Below the pieces are notes generated by a model. The model worked only from the letters and a program-made list of their open reading frames with translations, was not told the origin of the DNA and made no database searches. 64,000 nucleotides of DNA. It comes from Lysobacterales bacterium. GTDB taxonomy: Bacteria; Pseudomonadota; Gammaproteobacteria; Xanthomonadales; Xanthomonadaceae. The stretch spans positions 62,001 through 126,000 of the forward strand of contig JAGRJY010000183.1 in NCBI GenBank assembly GCA_020442465.1, written 5' to 3'. Both the position numbers and the translations under genes were made by a program. How positions within the stretch are numbered: position 1 is the stretch's first letter; each line of letters begins with the position of its first letter. Positions 8,545-17,845 of the stretch are shown here, in pieces.

Positions 8545-9435
8545 ATGAGCATGCTGGATAGCCAAGAGGCGTTCGAGGTCAGTGTTGTCATACCAGTGTT
8601 TGCGGACCCTGAGGGCCTCGGGCGTTGCCTGGATGCACTGGACCGCCAAACCTGCAGGGAGTTTGAGGTCGTTGTGGTCGACAACGGATCGCCGCAACCG
8701 CTTGCTGCGCCGTCGGGAAGATCCTTCCCGATTCGTCTTGTGGTTTGCGCGACTCCCGGTTCATACGCAGCACGGAATGCTGGCGTCGCGGTCGCGCAAG
8801 GGGCAGTGCTTGCGTTCACTGATGCAGACTGCGTTCCGGAGGATCAGTGGCTGGCCTCGGGCCTTGCCGCACTACGGCGGGCTGGGGGCGAAGTCGTGGT
8901 GGGTGGAGAGGTGCAATATGTCATGCCGGAGCAGCGCACCGGTACCGCCTTGTATCAAGTCTTTGCCGGGTTTCGTCAGGGCGAGATTGTCGCCGCGAGG
9001 AAGTTTGCAGCGACCGCCAACCTGTTCTGCACGCGTGCCGTTTTTGACCAGGTAGGTCGCTTCGACGAAAGGGTGTTCTCCGGTGGCGACTCGGAGTGGT
9101 GCTGGAGGGCAGCCTATAGAGGGTATCAGACCGTGTTTGCGCCGGAGGCAGTAGTCAGAACGCTCCCCCGGCAGAGACTCGGGGCGGCGGTGCGCCAGGC
9201 CCGGCGCGTCGCGGCAGGAAGGGCGAGACTAGCTGCCTTGCAGTTGCCTTGGGTGGGGTCAGTCGGACTTCAGTCGATTCGCAGTCCCTTGCAAGGCCTT
9301 CGATTGGTCATGCAAAGCTCCGATTTGACCCTCGTCGACCGTGTCCGTGTCGTCGCTGCTGCCTCTGCAATCAGATTTGTGGCGTCGCTTGAATCATTGA
9401 GACTTCGTCTGGGCGGGACAGACGAGCGACGATGA
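8545..9435 (+). CDS. GT2 family glycosyltransferase
   Basis: This 296-residue protein opens with a GT-A fold (FEVSVVIPVFADPEGLGRCLDALDRQTCREFEVVVVDNGS), and the metal-binding region is FTDADCVP near residue 93. The later SGGDSEWCWRAAYRGY matches the acidic catalytic-base region of GT2 enzymes. No membrane span is evident, so it probably adds a sugar to a lipid-linked oligosaccharide in the cytoplasm. A second in-frame ATG lies two codons downstream. Codon use has more A/T at third positions than the genes to its left, the first sign of the atypical sub-island that extends to about 18 kb. Donor and acceptor are unknown. Confidence 0.87.
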   Translation: MSMLDSQEAFEVSVVIPVFADPEGLGRCLDALDRQTCREFEVVVVDNGSPQPLAAPSGRSFPIRLVVCATPGSYAARNAGVAVAQGAVLAFTDADCVPEDQWLASGLAALRRAGGEVVVGGEVQYVMPEQRTGTALYQVFAGFRQGEIVAARKFAATANLFCTRAVFDQVGRFDERVFSGGDSEWCWRAAYRGYQTVFAPEAVVRTLPRQRLGAAVRQARRVAAGRARLAALQLPWVGSVGLQSIRSPLQGLRLVMQSSDLTLVDRVRVVAAASAIRFVASLESLRLRLGGTDERR

Positions 9436-9840
9436 TCTCTCGACGTCCGCGCGTCGGACATTTGTCGTTGGATCGCTCCCCAAGTCCCGCGGAGGCAACC
9501 TGTACCGGCGGCCTTTCGAGGAGTCCGCTCAACCTCTGCTTTGACCAGGCGAGTCCCGGAACTCTGTGGTCTGGAGAAACTCTGCATCGGGCTGTGCGTG
9601 CTCTCTAGTTGATCGCGTCGCAGTGGAGTTGGGGGCTGTTCTTTCTCCGAATCGGCAGCAGTGCTTGCGGTGAGTCAATCAGGTCGCCTCGGATCGTGCC
9701 GGCGGGCCTGAAATCCGTTGCTACCTCCAATCTTGGCGGGTAGGCGAGCGGAGCTCGGCGCGGGGTCCCTTGTCGATGCAAAGTCGTTTGGCCATGATGA
9801 ATCGATCAACACTCGAGTGTACCCGACGCTAGGAATCTTG
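9436..9840. other. Intergenic region, 405 bp, no supported gene
   Basis: The frame of the downstream aminotransferase stays open to 9718, but that extension lacks protein-like character and a good ribosome site. I see no RNA gene or strong hairpin. It presumably carries the promoter of the aminotransferase. Confidence 0.5.
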
Positions 9841-11013
9841 ATGAAGCAAATTCGGACTGTTCATGACTTGGCCGTTCGTGGCGCTGTGCCGGCGTTCAAC
9901 GAGCCCCTTCATGTCGGTCGCCCCAATCTGGCGACGCGCGATGATTTCATGCGTCTCACACAGGAGATCTACGAACGGCGCTGGTTGACAAACAACGGTC
10001 CCCTCGTTCAGGAATTCGAGTCGGCTGTATGCAGGCGCCTTGGCGTGCGCCATTGCGTTGCCATGTGCAACGGGACCGTGGCGCTCGAGATCGCAATTCG
10101 AGCGCTCGGGTTGACTGGTGAGGTCATACTTCCCTCATGGACTTTTGTGGCCTCCGCACACGCCCTTCATTGGCAGGCGCTGACTCCCGTTTTCGCGGAC
10201 ATCGATCCGAGCACCCACAACATCGACCCGGATGCCGTCAGACGATTGATAACTCCTCGAACATCGGGGATTCTCGGCGTGCATCTCTGGGGAAGGCCTG
10301 CTCCGGTCGATGACTTGCAGTCGATCGCCGACGAATTCGGGCTTCAGCTGCTTTTCGACGCTGCGCACGCCTTCGATTGCAGCCTGGGTGCCAGAACGGT
10401 GGGTACGTTTGGTCGCTGCGAAGTTCTAAGCTTTCACGCGACCAAGGTCCTCAACTCGATGGAAGGCGGGGCGGTCGTGACGCAGGATTCTGAACTCGCC
10501 GACGCGATGCGCTTGATGCGCAATTTTGGCTTCCGCGGGTACGACGATGTCGCCTACCCTGGAACCAACGGAAAGATGGTTGAAGTCTGTGCCGCCATGG
10601 GTCTGGTCAATCTGGCGTCGTTAGACGAGTTTGTGACATGCAATCGACAGAATTACGAGGCCTATTCGGATGCCTTTTCCAATCTGTCTGGGGCATCAGT
10701 CTTGAAATTCTCGCCCGCCGATCGGTCCAATTTCCATTATGTTGTGGTCGAGCTCGATGATGAATTTGCCCACAAGCGTGACGAAATCGTCAGCGCCTTG
10801 CATGCAGAGAACGTTCTGGCGCGCCGATACTTCTGGCCTGGATGCCACAAGATGAGCCCTTACAGGGAGCTGCAACCTTCTGCGTCCCTGTGGCTCGAAC
10901 GCACCGAGGCCGTGTCGCGCAAGGTTGTCGTGTTGCCCACGGGGCCATCGGTTTCGCTGAGTGATATCGAGATCATTTCTGATGTGGTGCGCGTTGTCTT
11001 GACGGAATCCTGA
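9841..11013 (+). CDS. DegT/DnrJ/EryC1 family sugar aminotransferase
   Basis: The protein (390 aa from the ATG at 9841, preceded by AGGA six bases upstream) is a PLP-dependent aminotransferase of the class that aminates keto-deoxy nucleotide sugars. Visible signatures are ERRWLTNNGPLVQEFE, NGTVALEIAIRALGL, EVILPSWTFVASAHA, FDAAHAFD (cofactor-binding aspartate) and FHATKVLNSMEGG with the Schiff-base lysine at about residue 202. The next gene on the opposite strand is a formyltransferase, the usual partner in making formamido sugars such as Qui4NFo or Fuc3NFo. No 4,6-dehydratase is in the window, so the keto-sugar substrate must come from elsewhere. Position of amination cannot be read from sequence. 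Confidence 0.9.
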   Translation: MKQIRTVHDLAVRGAVPAFNEPLHVGRPNLATRDDFMRLTQEIYERRWLTNNGPLVQEFESAVCRRLGVRHCVAMCNGTVALEIAIRALGLTGEVILPSWTFVASAHALHWQALTPVFADIDPSTHNIDPDAVRRLITPRTSGILGVHLWGRPAPVDDLQSIADEFGLQLLFDAAHAFDCSLGARTVGTFGRCEVLSFHATKVLNSMEGGAVVTQDSELADAMRLMRNFGFRGYDDVAYPGTNGKMVEVCAAMGLVNLASLDEFVTCNRQNYEAYSDAFSNLSGASVLKFSPADRSNFHYVVVELDDEFAHKRDEIVSALHAENVLARRYFWPGCHKMSPYRELQPSASLWLERTEAVSRKVVVLPTGPSVSLSDIEIISDVVRVVLTES

Positions 11014-11201
11014 TACGGCTGTGTAGGGTTTGGCGTTGATGGCGGTGCAGAAGCCCTGCGGCGATCCCTGACCGCCGAGCTGCGGACCTGGCAGAAGTGC
11101 CGCACAAGCGCCAGCAACTCCAGCAGGAAGTGGTACCTTCGTGTCCCAAGACACCGCACTAACCGTACAGACGGCGTGGCTGGACCTCTGGACCGGCGGT
11201 G
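11014..11201. other. Intergenic region with a possible coding remnant
   Basis: The 188 bases between two convergent genes are GC-rich compared with their neighbours. On the minus strand they translate without a stop from about 11159 into a protein-like segment with HFLLELLALVRHFCQVR. There is no ribosome site or full gene. It may be a scrap of a lost gene or mobile element, but I could not assign a family. Confidence 0.25.
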
Positions 11202-11867
11202 TCAGACCTTTAGCTCAAACATTCGGCCATGGAGTTCGACGTGCGGCTTCCATGGTCCGAACGTGGTCGCTCTGATGCGTCGCTGCATTTCTTCTTCGGT
11301 TGCGTCGGCAGGGATACGGCCGAGTTCGTCGAGCTCACGTTTGGTGTAGGGCTTTCTGGACCAAGTGGAGTTGCATGAATCCAGTCTCTTCCCCTGGAGC
11401 AGGGCGGTGATCGTCTCGAAGAAGAGAACCAGCTGATAGACGTAGCTCCGCGCCAGTAACGAAGCCAGATCGTCGGATTCAAGAACGGGGAACCTGACTA
11501 CTCGAATGATTGGGCCTGTATCCACGGTTGCTGCCATGTGATGACAGGTAACGCCGTAGCTGCTCACGCCTTGATAGAGAGCGAAACTCGCGCAGCCGAA
11601 CCCGGGAAACTCCGGGGGGGCAGGGTGAAAGTTGATGGACGCAGTGTTCGCCCTCGCGAGCAACGATGCAGGGACAACCCATCGCGAGAGGTAGCTGATG
11701 ATCAGATCGCCGCTCCAATCCAGTGCGACCGACGGAAAGGCGTCTCCCCAACTTCCCAGATGCGCAGTGACCGTCGCAAAGTTCTTGCGACAGAAATCAA
11801 GTGCCGTTGTGGCATGTGGGTCACCTTCCTTGCCGAGGAACAGGACTGACATGGATTGCTTCGGCAC
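11202..11867 (-). CDS. Formyltransferase-fold protein, putative sugar N-formyltransferase
   Basis: The 221-residue product resembles the catalytic domain of methionyl-tRNA formyltransferase and of sugar N-formyltransferases. It has SVLFLGKEGD at the start, ASINFHPAPPEFPGFG carrying the catalytic Asn-His region, and VDTGPII with the catalytic aspartate. It lacks the C-terminal tRNA-binding domain of Fmt, which favours a nucleotide-amino-sugar substrate such as dTDP-Qui4N or dTDP-Fuc3N. I chose GTG at 11867 because AGGAG lies eight bases upstream; ATG at 11852 is the alternative. It is convergent with the sugar aminotransferase gene and close to a flippase. The exact substrate is inference. Confidence 0.8.
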   Translation of the reverse strand: MPKQSMSVLFLGKEGDPHATTALDFCRKNFATVTAHLGSWGDAFPSVALDWSGDLIISYLSRWVVPASLLARANTASINFHPAPPEFPGFGCASFALYQGVSSYGVTCHHMAATVDTGPIIRVVRFPVLESDDLASLLARSYVYQLVLFFETITALLQGKRLDSCNSTWSRKPYTKRELDELGRIPADATEEEMQRRIRATTFGPWKPHVELHGRMFELKV

Positions 11868-12105
11868 GGCGATCACTCCTGAATAGCTTCTACTTGACTG
11901 GTTTTTGCGACAAGATCATGCCTGATGTGCAGGGAATTTTCTCTGCGGCGTGTTGCGGCCCAGCCAGTGTGTGGATGGGCGGCAGCCCTCTGTATGGCAT
12001 TCGAATGCAAGAGTCTGAGCATTCCGGTTTGGCTGACGCTAGATCATTTTACTTGTGGCCGAGCGTGCGAGTTGCGCTGGATCAGTTCTCGTCGCTAGAG
12101 GTTGG

Positions 12106-13599
12106 ATGATGGAGAGGCGGCGCAGTGCAGGCGCAGAATCGGGGAGCGAACCACTCGCTTCGCGGGCGCGTCGCGCAGGGTTTTGGGCCAGCGCCGACGC
12201 GGGTGTCCGGACAGTCCTGGGATTTGCAGTCACGGTGGTCCTCGCGCGGATCCTGCAGCCGGCAGAGTTCGGCGTTCTCGCCATGGCCATGGCCTTCTAT
12301 GGGTTGGCAGCCGTTGTCTCGGATAGCGGGGTCGGCACGGCGCTCATTCAACGGCGGAACATTACGCACGAAGAGGAGTCCGCCGTCTTCTTCTTCAATC
12401 TCATGTCGAGCCTCTTGCTTGCAGCGTGCATGTTGGGCATCGCGCCCTTGGCGGCGTCCTTCTTGCGACATCCCGAGCTGCAACAGATCATCGGCATGTT
12501 GGCTGGCGGCCTACTGCTCGGAGCGCTTGGATCGATCCACGTCTCCCTGTTGACCCGATCGATGCAACTTCGCACGATCGCGCGGGTCAATTTTTGGTCG
12601 ACCCTTCTTTCCGGGGCGCTGGCGGTGGCATTGGCGCTTTGGGGATTCGGCGTGTATGCGCTGGCGTGGCAGTTTCTCGTTCAATCGTTTGTACAAGCGG
12701 CCCTCCTGTGGACTTGGCACCCGTGGAAGCCAACTCTTGTTTGGCGGATGGCATGTTTGCCGCCGCTTCTTCAGTTCGGTTGGAGGTGGATGGCCGCTCG
12801 CCTTATCGATACCGCGTACCTTCAGGTATCCAACGCAGTAGTGGGAAAAGTTTTTGGCGCAAACGATTTGGGCCTTTACACCCGGGCGCAGTCGACCCAA
12901 CAGCTGCCGACGACCCTGCTTTCCGGAGTATTGAGTCGTGTGTTCTTGCCTGCGTTCTCGGAAGCCTCTGGTTCGCGTGTGCGGCTTGCAAACGCGCTCG
13001 CTAGGTCGAGCCAGATCGCGATGATGGTGAGCGTTCCCGCGATGCTTGGCCTCGCGCTGGTCGCCGAGCCTGTGGTGCTCATGCTATTCGGACCGAGTTG
13101 GAGCTTCGCTGCCGAATTGCTCCGGGTGCTTTGCCTTGCAGGCATGCTCATGCCCTTGCACGTCCTGAACCTGAGCGCACTGCTGGCGCAAGGACGAGCA
13201 GGTTTGGTCTTGCGTATTGAGCTGCTCAAGAAGTGCTTTGCGCTCTCGTTCTTCTCGGCCGCGTGCTTCCACGGATTGGAGGCTATCGCGTGGAGCCAGG
13301 TTGCCACCTCCCTAGTTTCGTTCTTCGTCAATGCTTACTGTTGTGGAAGAACGCTGGGATTTGGAGCTTGGCGCCAGATCGGCTCGCTGTGGCGCGTAGC
13401 GCTGGCCGGCTTGATCATGGCAGCTGCGGTGGCGGGTGCCGACCTTCTTTCTCCCGGATTCGCTCCGGTACGGCTTGCTTGGTTGGTGGCGGTCGGAATC
13501 GGCACCTATCTCTTCAGCTGTCTGCTGCTGCAGTTGGCGTCGATCTCGCAGATTTGGTCAGCCGTTCAATCATTGCTCCGAAGGCCGACGTCGTCCTGA
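12106..13599 (+). CDS. Wzx/MOP-type polysaccharide flippase
   Basis: This 497-residue polytopic protein belongs to the polysaccharide synthesis/export family that flips undecaprenyl-linked repeat units across the inner membrane. The N-terminal region FWASADAGVRTVLGFAVTVVLARILQPAEFGVLAMAMAFYG and the later SDSGVGTALIQRRN are characteristic, and about 12 hydrophobic segments follow. GAGG precedes the paired ATG codons at 12106 and 12109. The last 30 bases overlap the convergent methyltransferase gene. Its presence implies that this locus makes an O-antigen- or exopolysaccharide-like unit. No Wzy polymerase or ligase is obvious nearby. Codon use is moderately AT-rich compared with the flanks. 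Confidence 0.88.
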   Translation: MMERRRSAGAESGSEPLASRARRAGFWASADAGVRTVLGFAVTVVLARILQPAEFGVLAMAMAFYGLAAVVSDSGVGTALIQRRNITHEEESAVFFFNLMSSLLLAACMLGIAPLAASFLRHPELQQIIGMLAGGLLLGALGSIHVSLLTRSMQLRTIARVNFWSTLLSGALAVALALWGFGVYALAWQFLVQSFVQAALLWTWHPWKPTLVWRMACLPPLLQFGWRWMAARLIDTAYLQVSNAVVGKVFGANDLGLYTRAQSTQQLPTTLLSGVLSRVFLPAFSEASGSRVRLANALARSSQIAMMVSVPAMLGLALVAEPVVLMLFGPSWSFAAELLRVLCLAGMLMPLHVLNLSALLAQGRAGLVLRIELLKKCFALSFFSAACFHGLEAIAWSQVATSLVSFFVNAYCCGRTLGFGAWRQIGSLWRVALAGLIMAAAVAGADLLSPGFAPVRLAWLVAVGIGTYLFSCLLLQLASISQIWSAVQSLLRRPTSS

Positions 13600-14547
13600 T
13601 GATACGGGTACTCGCCGCAGTGTCACCAGAAAGCCGGTCGGGAACGGATCGATCTGTTCCAGGTCGCTCAGCTTGGCATTGAAGTAGCGGTTCACGACCC
13701 CCAGTTCTTCGGTTCTCCCTGCAGCGGAGGCGAAGTGCTCCACGAACACCCAAGCCAATGTCGTGGTGTACGACCCCATCGGTCGACTGCTGTGCTCCAG
13801 CCCGCGTGCCCTCGCGTAGGAGGTGACATCTTCGATCTTTGGCAATGTGCATTGGAGGTGCTCCTCCGCCCAGGCCGAGCCCACGATCTCGTGAACCAGT
13901 CGAAGATGCCCGGTATCGTCCAGCACTTCGGACTTGAATGGGTTGAGCAGGACCACGACGTTCGCGCGAGCTAGGAGCGAGTCTAGGAAGAGTTCGCGCT
14001 GATCGACGGGCACGTGCTCCAGAACATGGCTCGCCACGGCAAAGTCGAACTGACCGTACTGCGCCCCCAGATCGGACGCGGCGACACCGCTGGTGGTCTT
14101 GTCTGCCAGGAAGTACCCGGCATCGGGCAGGAATGCCGAGAGTGCGCCGTGCCCACCTCCGACATCAAGCACCGACGAAGCCGGTCCGCAACCAAGTTCG
14201 GCCAAGGCTTGAGCCATCGCGTGCAGCCGGTGGTAGGTGTTGTGTCCGACATTGAGAGTTGCCGGAAGCTGACTCGCAGTCGAGAGCACAGCCGCCTGTG
14301 TTTCAGGCTCGACCGGCGCCAGCCACGCTGCGGATCGGGCGCAGGCATGCGCAAGGAAAGGGTTCCCAGCCCGACTGGCGTGCGCCGACAGGTCGAGATG
14401 CCGGCGATAGTTGGTCGGCTCGTTGGAGACCAAGCGCACAATCGTTTGCAACTCGACATCCAAAGCGGTATGAGCCCGTTTCCGCCCTGTTCGCGTCAGA
14501 CGTAGCCCGCAGAGTCCAAGAACTCGATTCAAGAGTCTCGCAGCCAT
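13570..14547 (-). CDS. SAM-dependent methyltransferase-like protein
   Basis: The 325-residue protein has a central SAM-binding motif (SSVLDVGGGHGALSAFLPDAGYFLADK, about residues 125-150) and a later FDFAVASHVLEHVPVDQRELFLDSLL, as in class I methyltransferases. The first 110 residues are a helical region with no family I can name. Its C-terminal end overlaps the convergent flippase gene by 30 bases. It probably modifies the glycan made by this locus, but no substrate can be inferred. Third-position GC is higher than in the adjacent plus-strand genes. Confidence 0.75.
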   Translation of the reverse strand: MAARLLNRVLGLCGLRLTRTGRKRAHTALDVELQTIVRLVSNEPTNYRRHLDLSAHASRAGNPFLAHACARSAAWLAPVEPETQAAVLSTASQLPATLNVGHNTYHRLHAMAQALAELGCGPASSVLDVGGGHGALSAFLPDAGYFLADKTTSGVAASDLGAQYGQFDFAVASHVLEHVPVDQRELFLDSLLARANVVVLLNPFKSEVLDDTGHLRLVHEIVGSAWAEEHLQCTLPKIEDVTSYARARGLEHSSRPMGSYTTTLAWVFVEHFASAAGRTEELGVVNRYFNAKLSDLEQIDPFPTGFLVTLRRVPVSSGRRRPSEQ

Positions 14548-14651
14548 GTACCTACGTTGCTCCGTTTCGGGGGCGGCATGGAGCTACGTCGAACGCCGCA
14601 TCTGGACTGACGTGCTGGAGCCTTCTAGGCTTGTAGCTCATGGAGTCTCCA

Positions 14652-15740
14652 ATGCGCCGCGGACGATCGGAAGAGCAGGTGGGTGTACCACCGCCACCGC
14701 CGTTGAAAGCACCGAATGAGTCAGATGTTACGAGCGCTTGGCAGGGCGCCCGGTCTGACCCGCTCGTGAGTGTAGTGTGCCATGCCTTCAATCATGAGCG
14801 ATTCATCGCGGATGCTCTGGAGGGGTTCTTGGCACAACGGACTCAGTTTGCTTTCGAGGTGATCGTCCGTGACGATGCCTCCGTTGACTCGACGAGGCAG
14901 CTAATCAGTTCGTACGCGGAACGATACCCCGCCATCGTGCGGCCTGTGTTCGAGATCTCGAATCGCTATTCCCAAGGAGTGCTCCCCTCAAGCTGTACGC
15001 TTCCTTTGGCCCGTGGTCAGTTCGTGGCGCTATGCGAAGGAGATGACTACTGGTGCGACGCAGAAAAGCTGCAGCGACAGGTTGACCTTCTGGTGTGCAG
15101 TCCTCGGTGCGGGATGGCCATTCATCCGGCGACGAGGGCGCATCTTGACGCGGACGGGGTCTGGCATTGCCGGACGTTCTGCGATCATTCGACCCAACTG
15201 GAGGACATTCCGGTCAGTGCCATTTTTGCGCTTGGAACGCAGTTTGCGCCGACTTCGTCCTATCTGTTTCGTGCAGCATGTATTCCTCGCTGGTCAAGTT
15301 TTGCTTCGGCGAATGCGCCAACCTACGAGGATTTCTTTCTTGAGTGCATTGGATCGCAGGGTCAGTTCGCCTATCAACCGCAGTCGATGTCTGTCTACCG
15401 TTGGGGTCACGAAGGGTCGTTTACACACTCGCATCGTCGAGCGGACGGCGAGAAACTTCTTGCGGATTTTCGGAAGAATGCGTCAGCAACCAGATCGCTC
15501 GTGTCCGAGCCGGGCGTTTCGGAGAGAGACATTTCGCGTCGCGACTCGATCGCTCGCAGGAATTGCCTCCGAAGCTTGATGCGCATCGGGGCGATTCCGC
15601 AGATTGCACTTCTGGCCGAGTCGGGCGGGCTCGACGAGATATCCTTGATCGAGAGATGTGCCGTGGCTGCTTCGGAGAACGTGCCAGGACTTGCCAGTGC
15701 GGCGTGGCGAGTCTGGAGAGCTGTCAAGCCACTCCGTTGA
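14652..15740 (+). CDS. GT2 family glycosyltransferase
   Basis: A GT-A domain begins near residue 37 (DPLVSVVCHAFNHERFIADALEGFLAQRT, then FEVIVRDDASVDSTRQLI), and the metal-binding motif is CEGDDYWCD near residue 135. The family is GT2, WbbE/SpsA-like. I chose the ATG at 14652 because GGAG lies six bases upstream; an ATG at 14640 is in frame but has no ribosome site. The roughly 80 C-terminal residues beyond the catalytic domain are unassigned. It is probably a cytoplasmic enzyme that extends a lipid-linked glycan. Confidence 0.84.
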   Translation: MRRGRSEEQVGVPPPPPLKAPNESDVTSAWQGARSDPLVSVVCHAFNHERFIADALEGFLAQRTQFAFEVIVRDDASVDSTRQLISSYAERYPAIVRPVFEISNRYSQGVLPSSCTLPLARGQFVALCEGDDYWCDAEKLQRQVDLLVCSPRCGMAIHPATRAHLDADGVWHCRTFCDHSTQLEDIPVSAIFALGTQFAPTSSYLFRAACIPRWSSFASANAPTYEDFFLECIGSQGQFAYQPQSMSVYRWGHEGSFTHSHRRADGEKLLADFRKNASATRSLVSEPGVSERDISRRDSIARRNCLRSLMRIGAIPQIALLAESGGLDEISLIERCAVAASENVPGLASAAWRVWRAVKPLR

Positions 15741-16089
15741 CACGGCGAAACCTGGAAACGCGATCGAGGTCGTGCTTGTCCGAATTGTTCAACCCGTAGC
15801 TAAGGAATCATCGATGGTGGGAAAACGCCAGAACAGTTGGGCCGTCGTTTCCATGGTGCGCTCAAGGGTGAAGAATGGCACGATACTTCGACTCGCTCGA
15901 GTGCAAGGGCGCGATCTACGTTGCATGCGTTTTTACCGGCGATGCAGTTCCCGAGGCTTTGCATTGTCGGCCTTCGTAGTGCTATTCCGTGTGCCCACGC
16001 AGTCCAAGCGCACGAACCGGATTGGTCGTTCCACCAGAGCTCAGCATGGCGGGCTGTAGGTAAGCGGCAGTCGCTCGGAGGAGTCTCAA
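15741..16089. other. Intergenic region, 349 bp, with a short protein-like frame
   Basis: No full gene is supported. A 34-codon plus-strand frame near 15873 encodes MARYFDSLECKGAIYVACVF and soon stops; it reads like the beginning of a protein and might be a truncated or frameshifted remnant. The end of the region carries a strong ribosome site (GGAGGAG) for the next gene. Confidence 0.35.
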
Positions 16090-16893
16090 TTGACCGTATC
16101 GATATCAGTGACGACCATCGCCAGTCGAATCGAGCTGTGTCGGCGTACGTGCGAATCGCTCGCTGGACAGACGGTGGTTGCAGACGAGATCGTGTTGCGC
16201 GTGTCTGGCGATCCCTACTTGCTGGACTCGGGCCTGCATGAGTCGATGCTCGATTGGACACGTGGCATGTGCGGTCTTCGGGTCGAGTGGGTGGAGAACC
16301 TTGGCCCCTACCGGAAATTGGTGCCGGCGCTCGCCACGGCCTGTCCAGGCGACATGGTGGTTACCGTCGATGACGACGCGGAGTACGCGCCGACTTGGCT
16401 TGAGACGCTCTTGAGCGCAGCTGCGAGTCATTCCAACGCCATCGTGTGTGGATGCGCCAGACGCCCGGGTTACAACTTCATGGGGCGGCGACTTGGCTAC
16501 TGGGCGTGGCCGAGTGTAGATCCAGGGACCCTCGAAGTAGGCCTGATTCCCATTGGGCTTTGCGGTGTGGTGTACCGCCCCGAGGTGATTGATGTGGCCT
16601 GGGCCACTGACCAGGCGTTTCGGACCATCGCTGCGACGACCGACGACTTGTGGTTTGCCGAGGCTGCGCGGCGCTGCGGCAGTCCTGTGTTTGTTGCGCC
16701 GGGCGCAGCCTCACTGGTTGTCCCGCTGCAGTCGCCGACCACATTGTTCGAGCTCAACGGCGGTGGACGTGAGGCGTGGCCAAATTTTCGTAGGCGCATG
16801 TCTCGTCGCGTCATGTCGAGGCTGGGCGTTCCCTGCTGTGTCAATGATCTGAACTATGCACAGGTGTTGGAGTATTCTTCCAAGTCGAAATGA
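16090..16893 (+). CDS. GT2-like glycosyltransferase with a TTG start
   Basis: This 267-residue protein starts TVSISVTTIASRIELCRRTCESLAGQT, a GT-A-type first strand, and contains VVTVDDDAEYAPTWLETLL, a DDD metal-binding motif near residue 97. The best start is TTG at 16090, six bases after a strong GGAGGAG site; no ATG nearby fits. The later FRTIAATTDDLWFAEAARRCG resembles the acceptor-side acidic motif of GT2 enzymes. It lies in the AT-richer sub-island with the neighbouring glycosyltransferases. Function in detail is unknown. Confidence 0.8.
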   Translation: MTVSISVTTIASRIELCRRTCESLAGQTVVADEIVLRVSGDPYLLDSGLHESMLDWTRGMCGLRVEWVENLGPYRKLVPALATACPGDMVVTVDDDAEYAPTWLETLLSAAASHSNAIVCGCARRPGYNFMGRRLGYWAWPSVDPGTLEVGLIPIGLCGVVYRPEVIDVAWATDQAFRTIAATTDDLWFAEAARRCGSPVFVAPGAASLVVPLQSPTTLFELNGGGREAWPNFRRRMSRRVMSRLGVPCCVNDLNYAQVLEYSSKSK

Positions 16894-17077
16894 ATACGCT
16901 CGCGCTGCTTGGATGAACCGATGATCGACGATGGCCTGGGGGTGCACGCGATGCGGTGGCACGTGCCACAGCGTCGGTGCTCTTCGATCTCGTGGTCGGG
17001 GGGTGCTCGCTTCAGCGAAGCGCGCCGCCGACGCACTCACGATCTCGCGAACGTGCTCCTGTTGGGGAGCGTCCGGC

Positions 17078-17845
17078 ATGAAGTTTGAAACCGTGGCAAA
17101 TTTGGTTGGGCAAGTGCCCTTCATCTCGCATGGCAACGCCAAGTATCTGTATAACCTGATCGTTCGCGAAAGACTGAGCAACATTCTTGAACTCGGCGTT
17201 GCCCATGGCACCGCAACTTGCTTCATGGCGGCGGCGCTGGACGAAATCGGGGGCGGGTCCATTACCTGCGTCGACCTGCTGGAAGCGAAAGATGCCTTCG
17301 AACCATCAGTGGAAGCTCAGTTGCAAAAGACTGGCCTCGCGGAATTTGCCACAATCCACCGGATGCAAACTGGCTACACATGGTTTCTTCACGATGAAAT
17401 CGCCCGAAATTCGACGAATCATGCTTGCCGGCAAGTCTACGACCTTTGCATCATCGACGGTCCCAAGAACTGGACGATCGATGGCGCCGCCTTCTTCATG
17501 GTTGACAAGCTGCTGAAGCATGGTGGGTGGATCGTCTTCGACGACTACCATTGGACCTATGGCGCTGCAGATCTGCGGCGCTCATCGACGGACGGTGTCA
17601 CCCATCGCGATCTCTCGAAGACAGAGCTGGAGACCCCCCACATTCGAGAGGTGGTTGAGCTGCTGGTGCGCCAGCACCCTCACTATGGTCGGGTTGTCGT
17701 GCTCGGCGATTCGGATTGGGCTCTCGCGCAAAAGACCATGAGCGAAGACAAGCAGTACTCGTTCGAGTACCGGGAATCCATTCGTAGCATGCTGCTCGGC
17801 GCGCTGCACAAGATCTTCCGGCGCCTGAAGGGGGGTGGGCGGTAG
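17078..17845 (+). CDS. Class I SAM methyltransferase, Methyltransf_24-like
   Basis: The product is 255 residues from the ATG at 17078, with GGGGAG upstream. It shows ILELGVAHGTATCFMAAALDEIGGGSITCVDLLEA (SAM site), YDLCIIDGPKNWTIDGAAFFMVDKLLKHGGWIVFDDYHW, typical of Methyltransf_24 and cephalosporin-hydroxylase-like proteins that act on sugars or lipids. The frame is open upstream to 16931, but that part is Cys/Arg-rich and looks non-coding. It closes the plus-strand run of the sub-island. The substrate is not known. Confidence 0.82.
   Translation: MKFETVANLVGQVPFISHGNAKYLYNLIVRERLSNILELGVAHGTATCFMAAALDEIGGGSITCVDLLEAKDAFEPSVEAQLQKTGLAEFATIHRMQTGYTWFLHDEIARNSTNHACRQVYDLCIIDGPKNWTIDGAAFFMVDKLLKHGGWIVFDDYHWTYGAADLRRSSTDGVTHRDLSKTELETPHIREVVELLVRQHPHYGRVVVLGDSDWALAQKTMSEDKQYSFEYRESIRSMLLGALHKIFRRLKGGGR

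Noticed and set aside
9718..9840. 41-codon N-terminal extension of the sugar aminotransferase
   Set aside because: The extension has no family similarity and no ribosome site, whereas the ATG at 9841 has AGGA at six bases and matches the usual N terminus.
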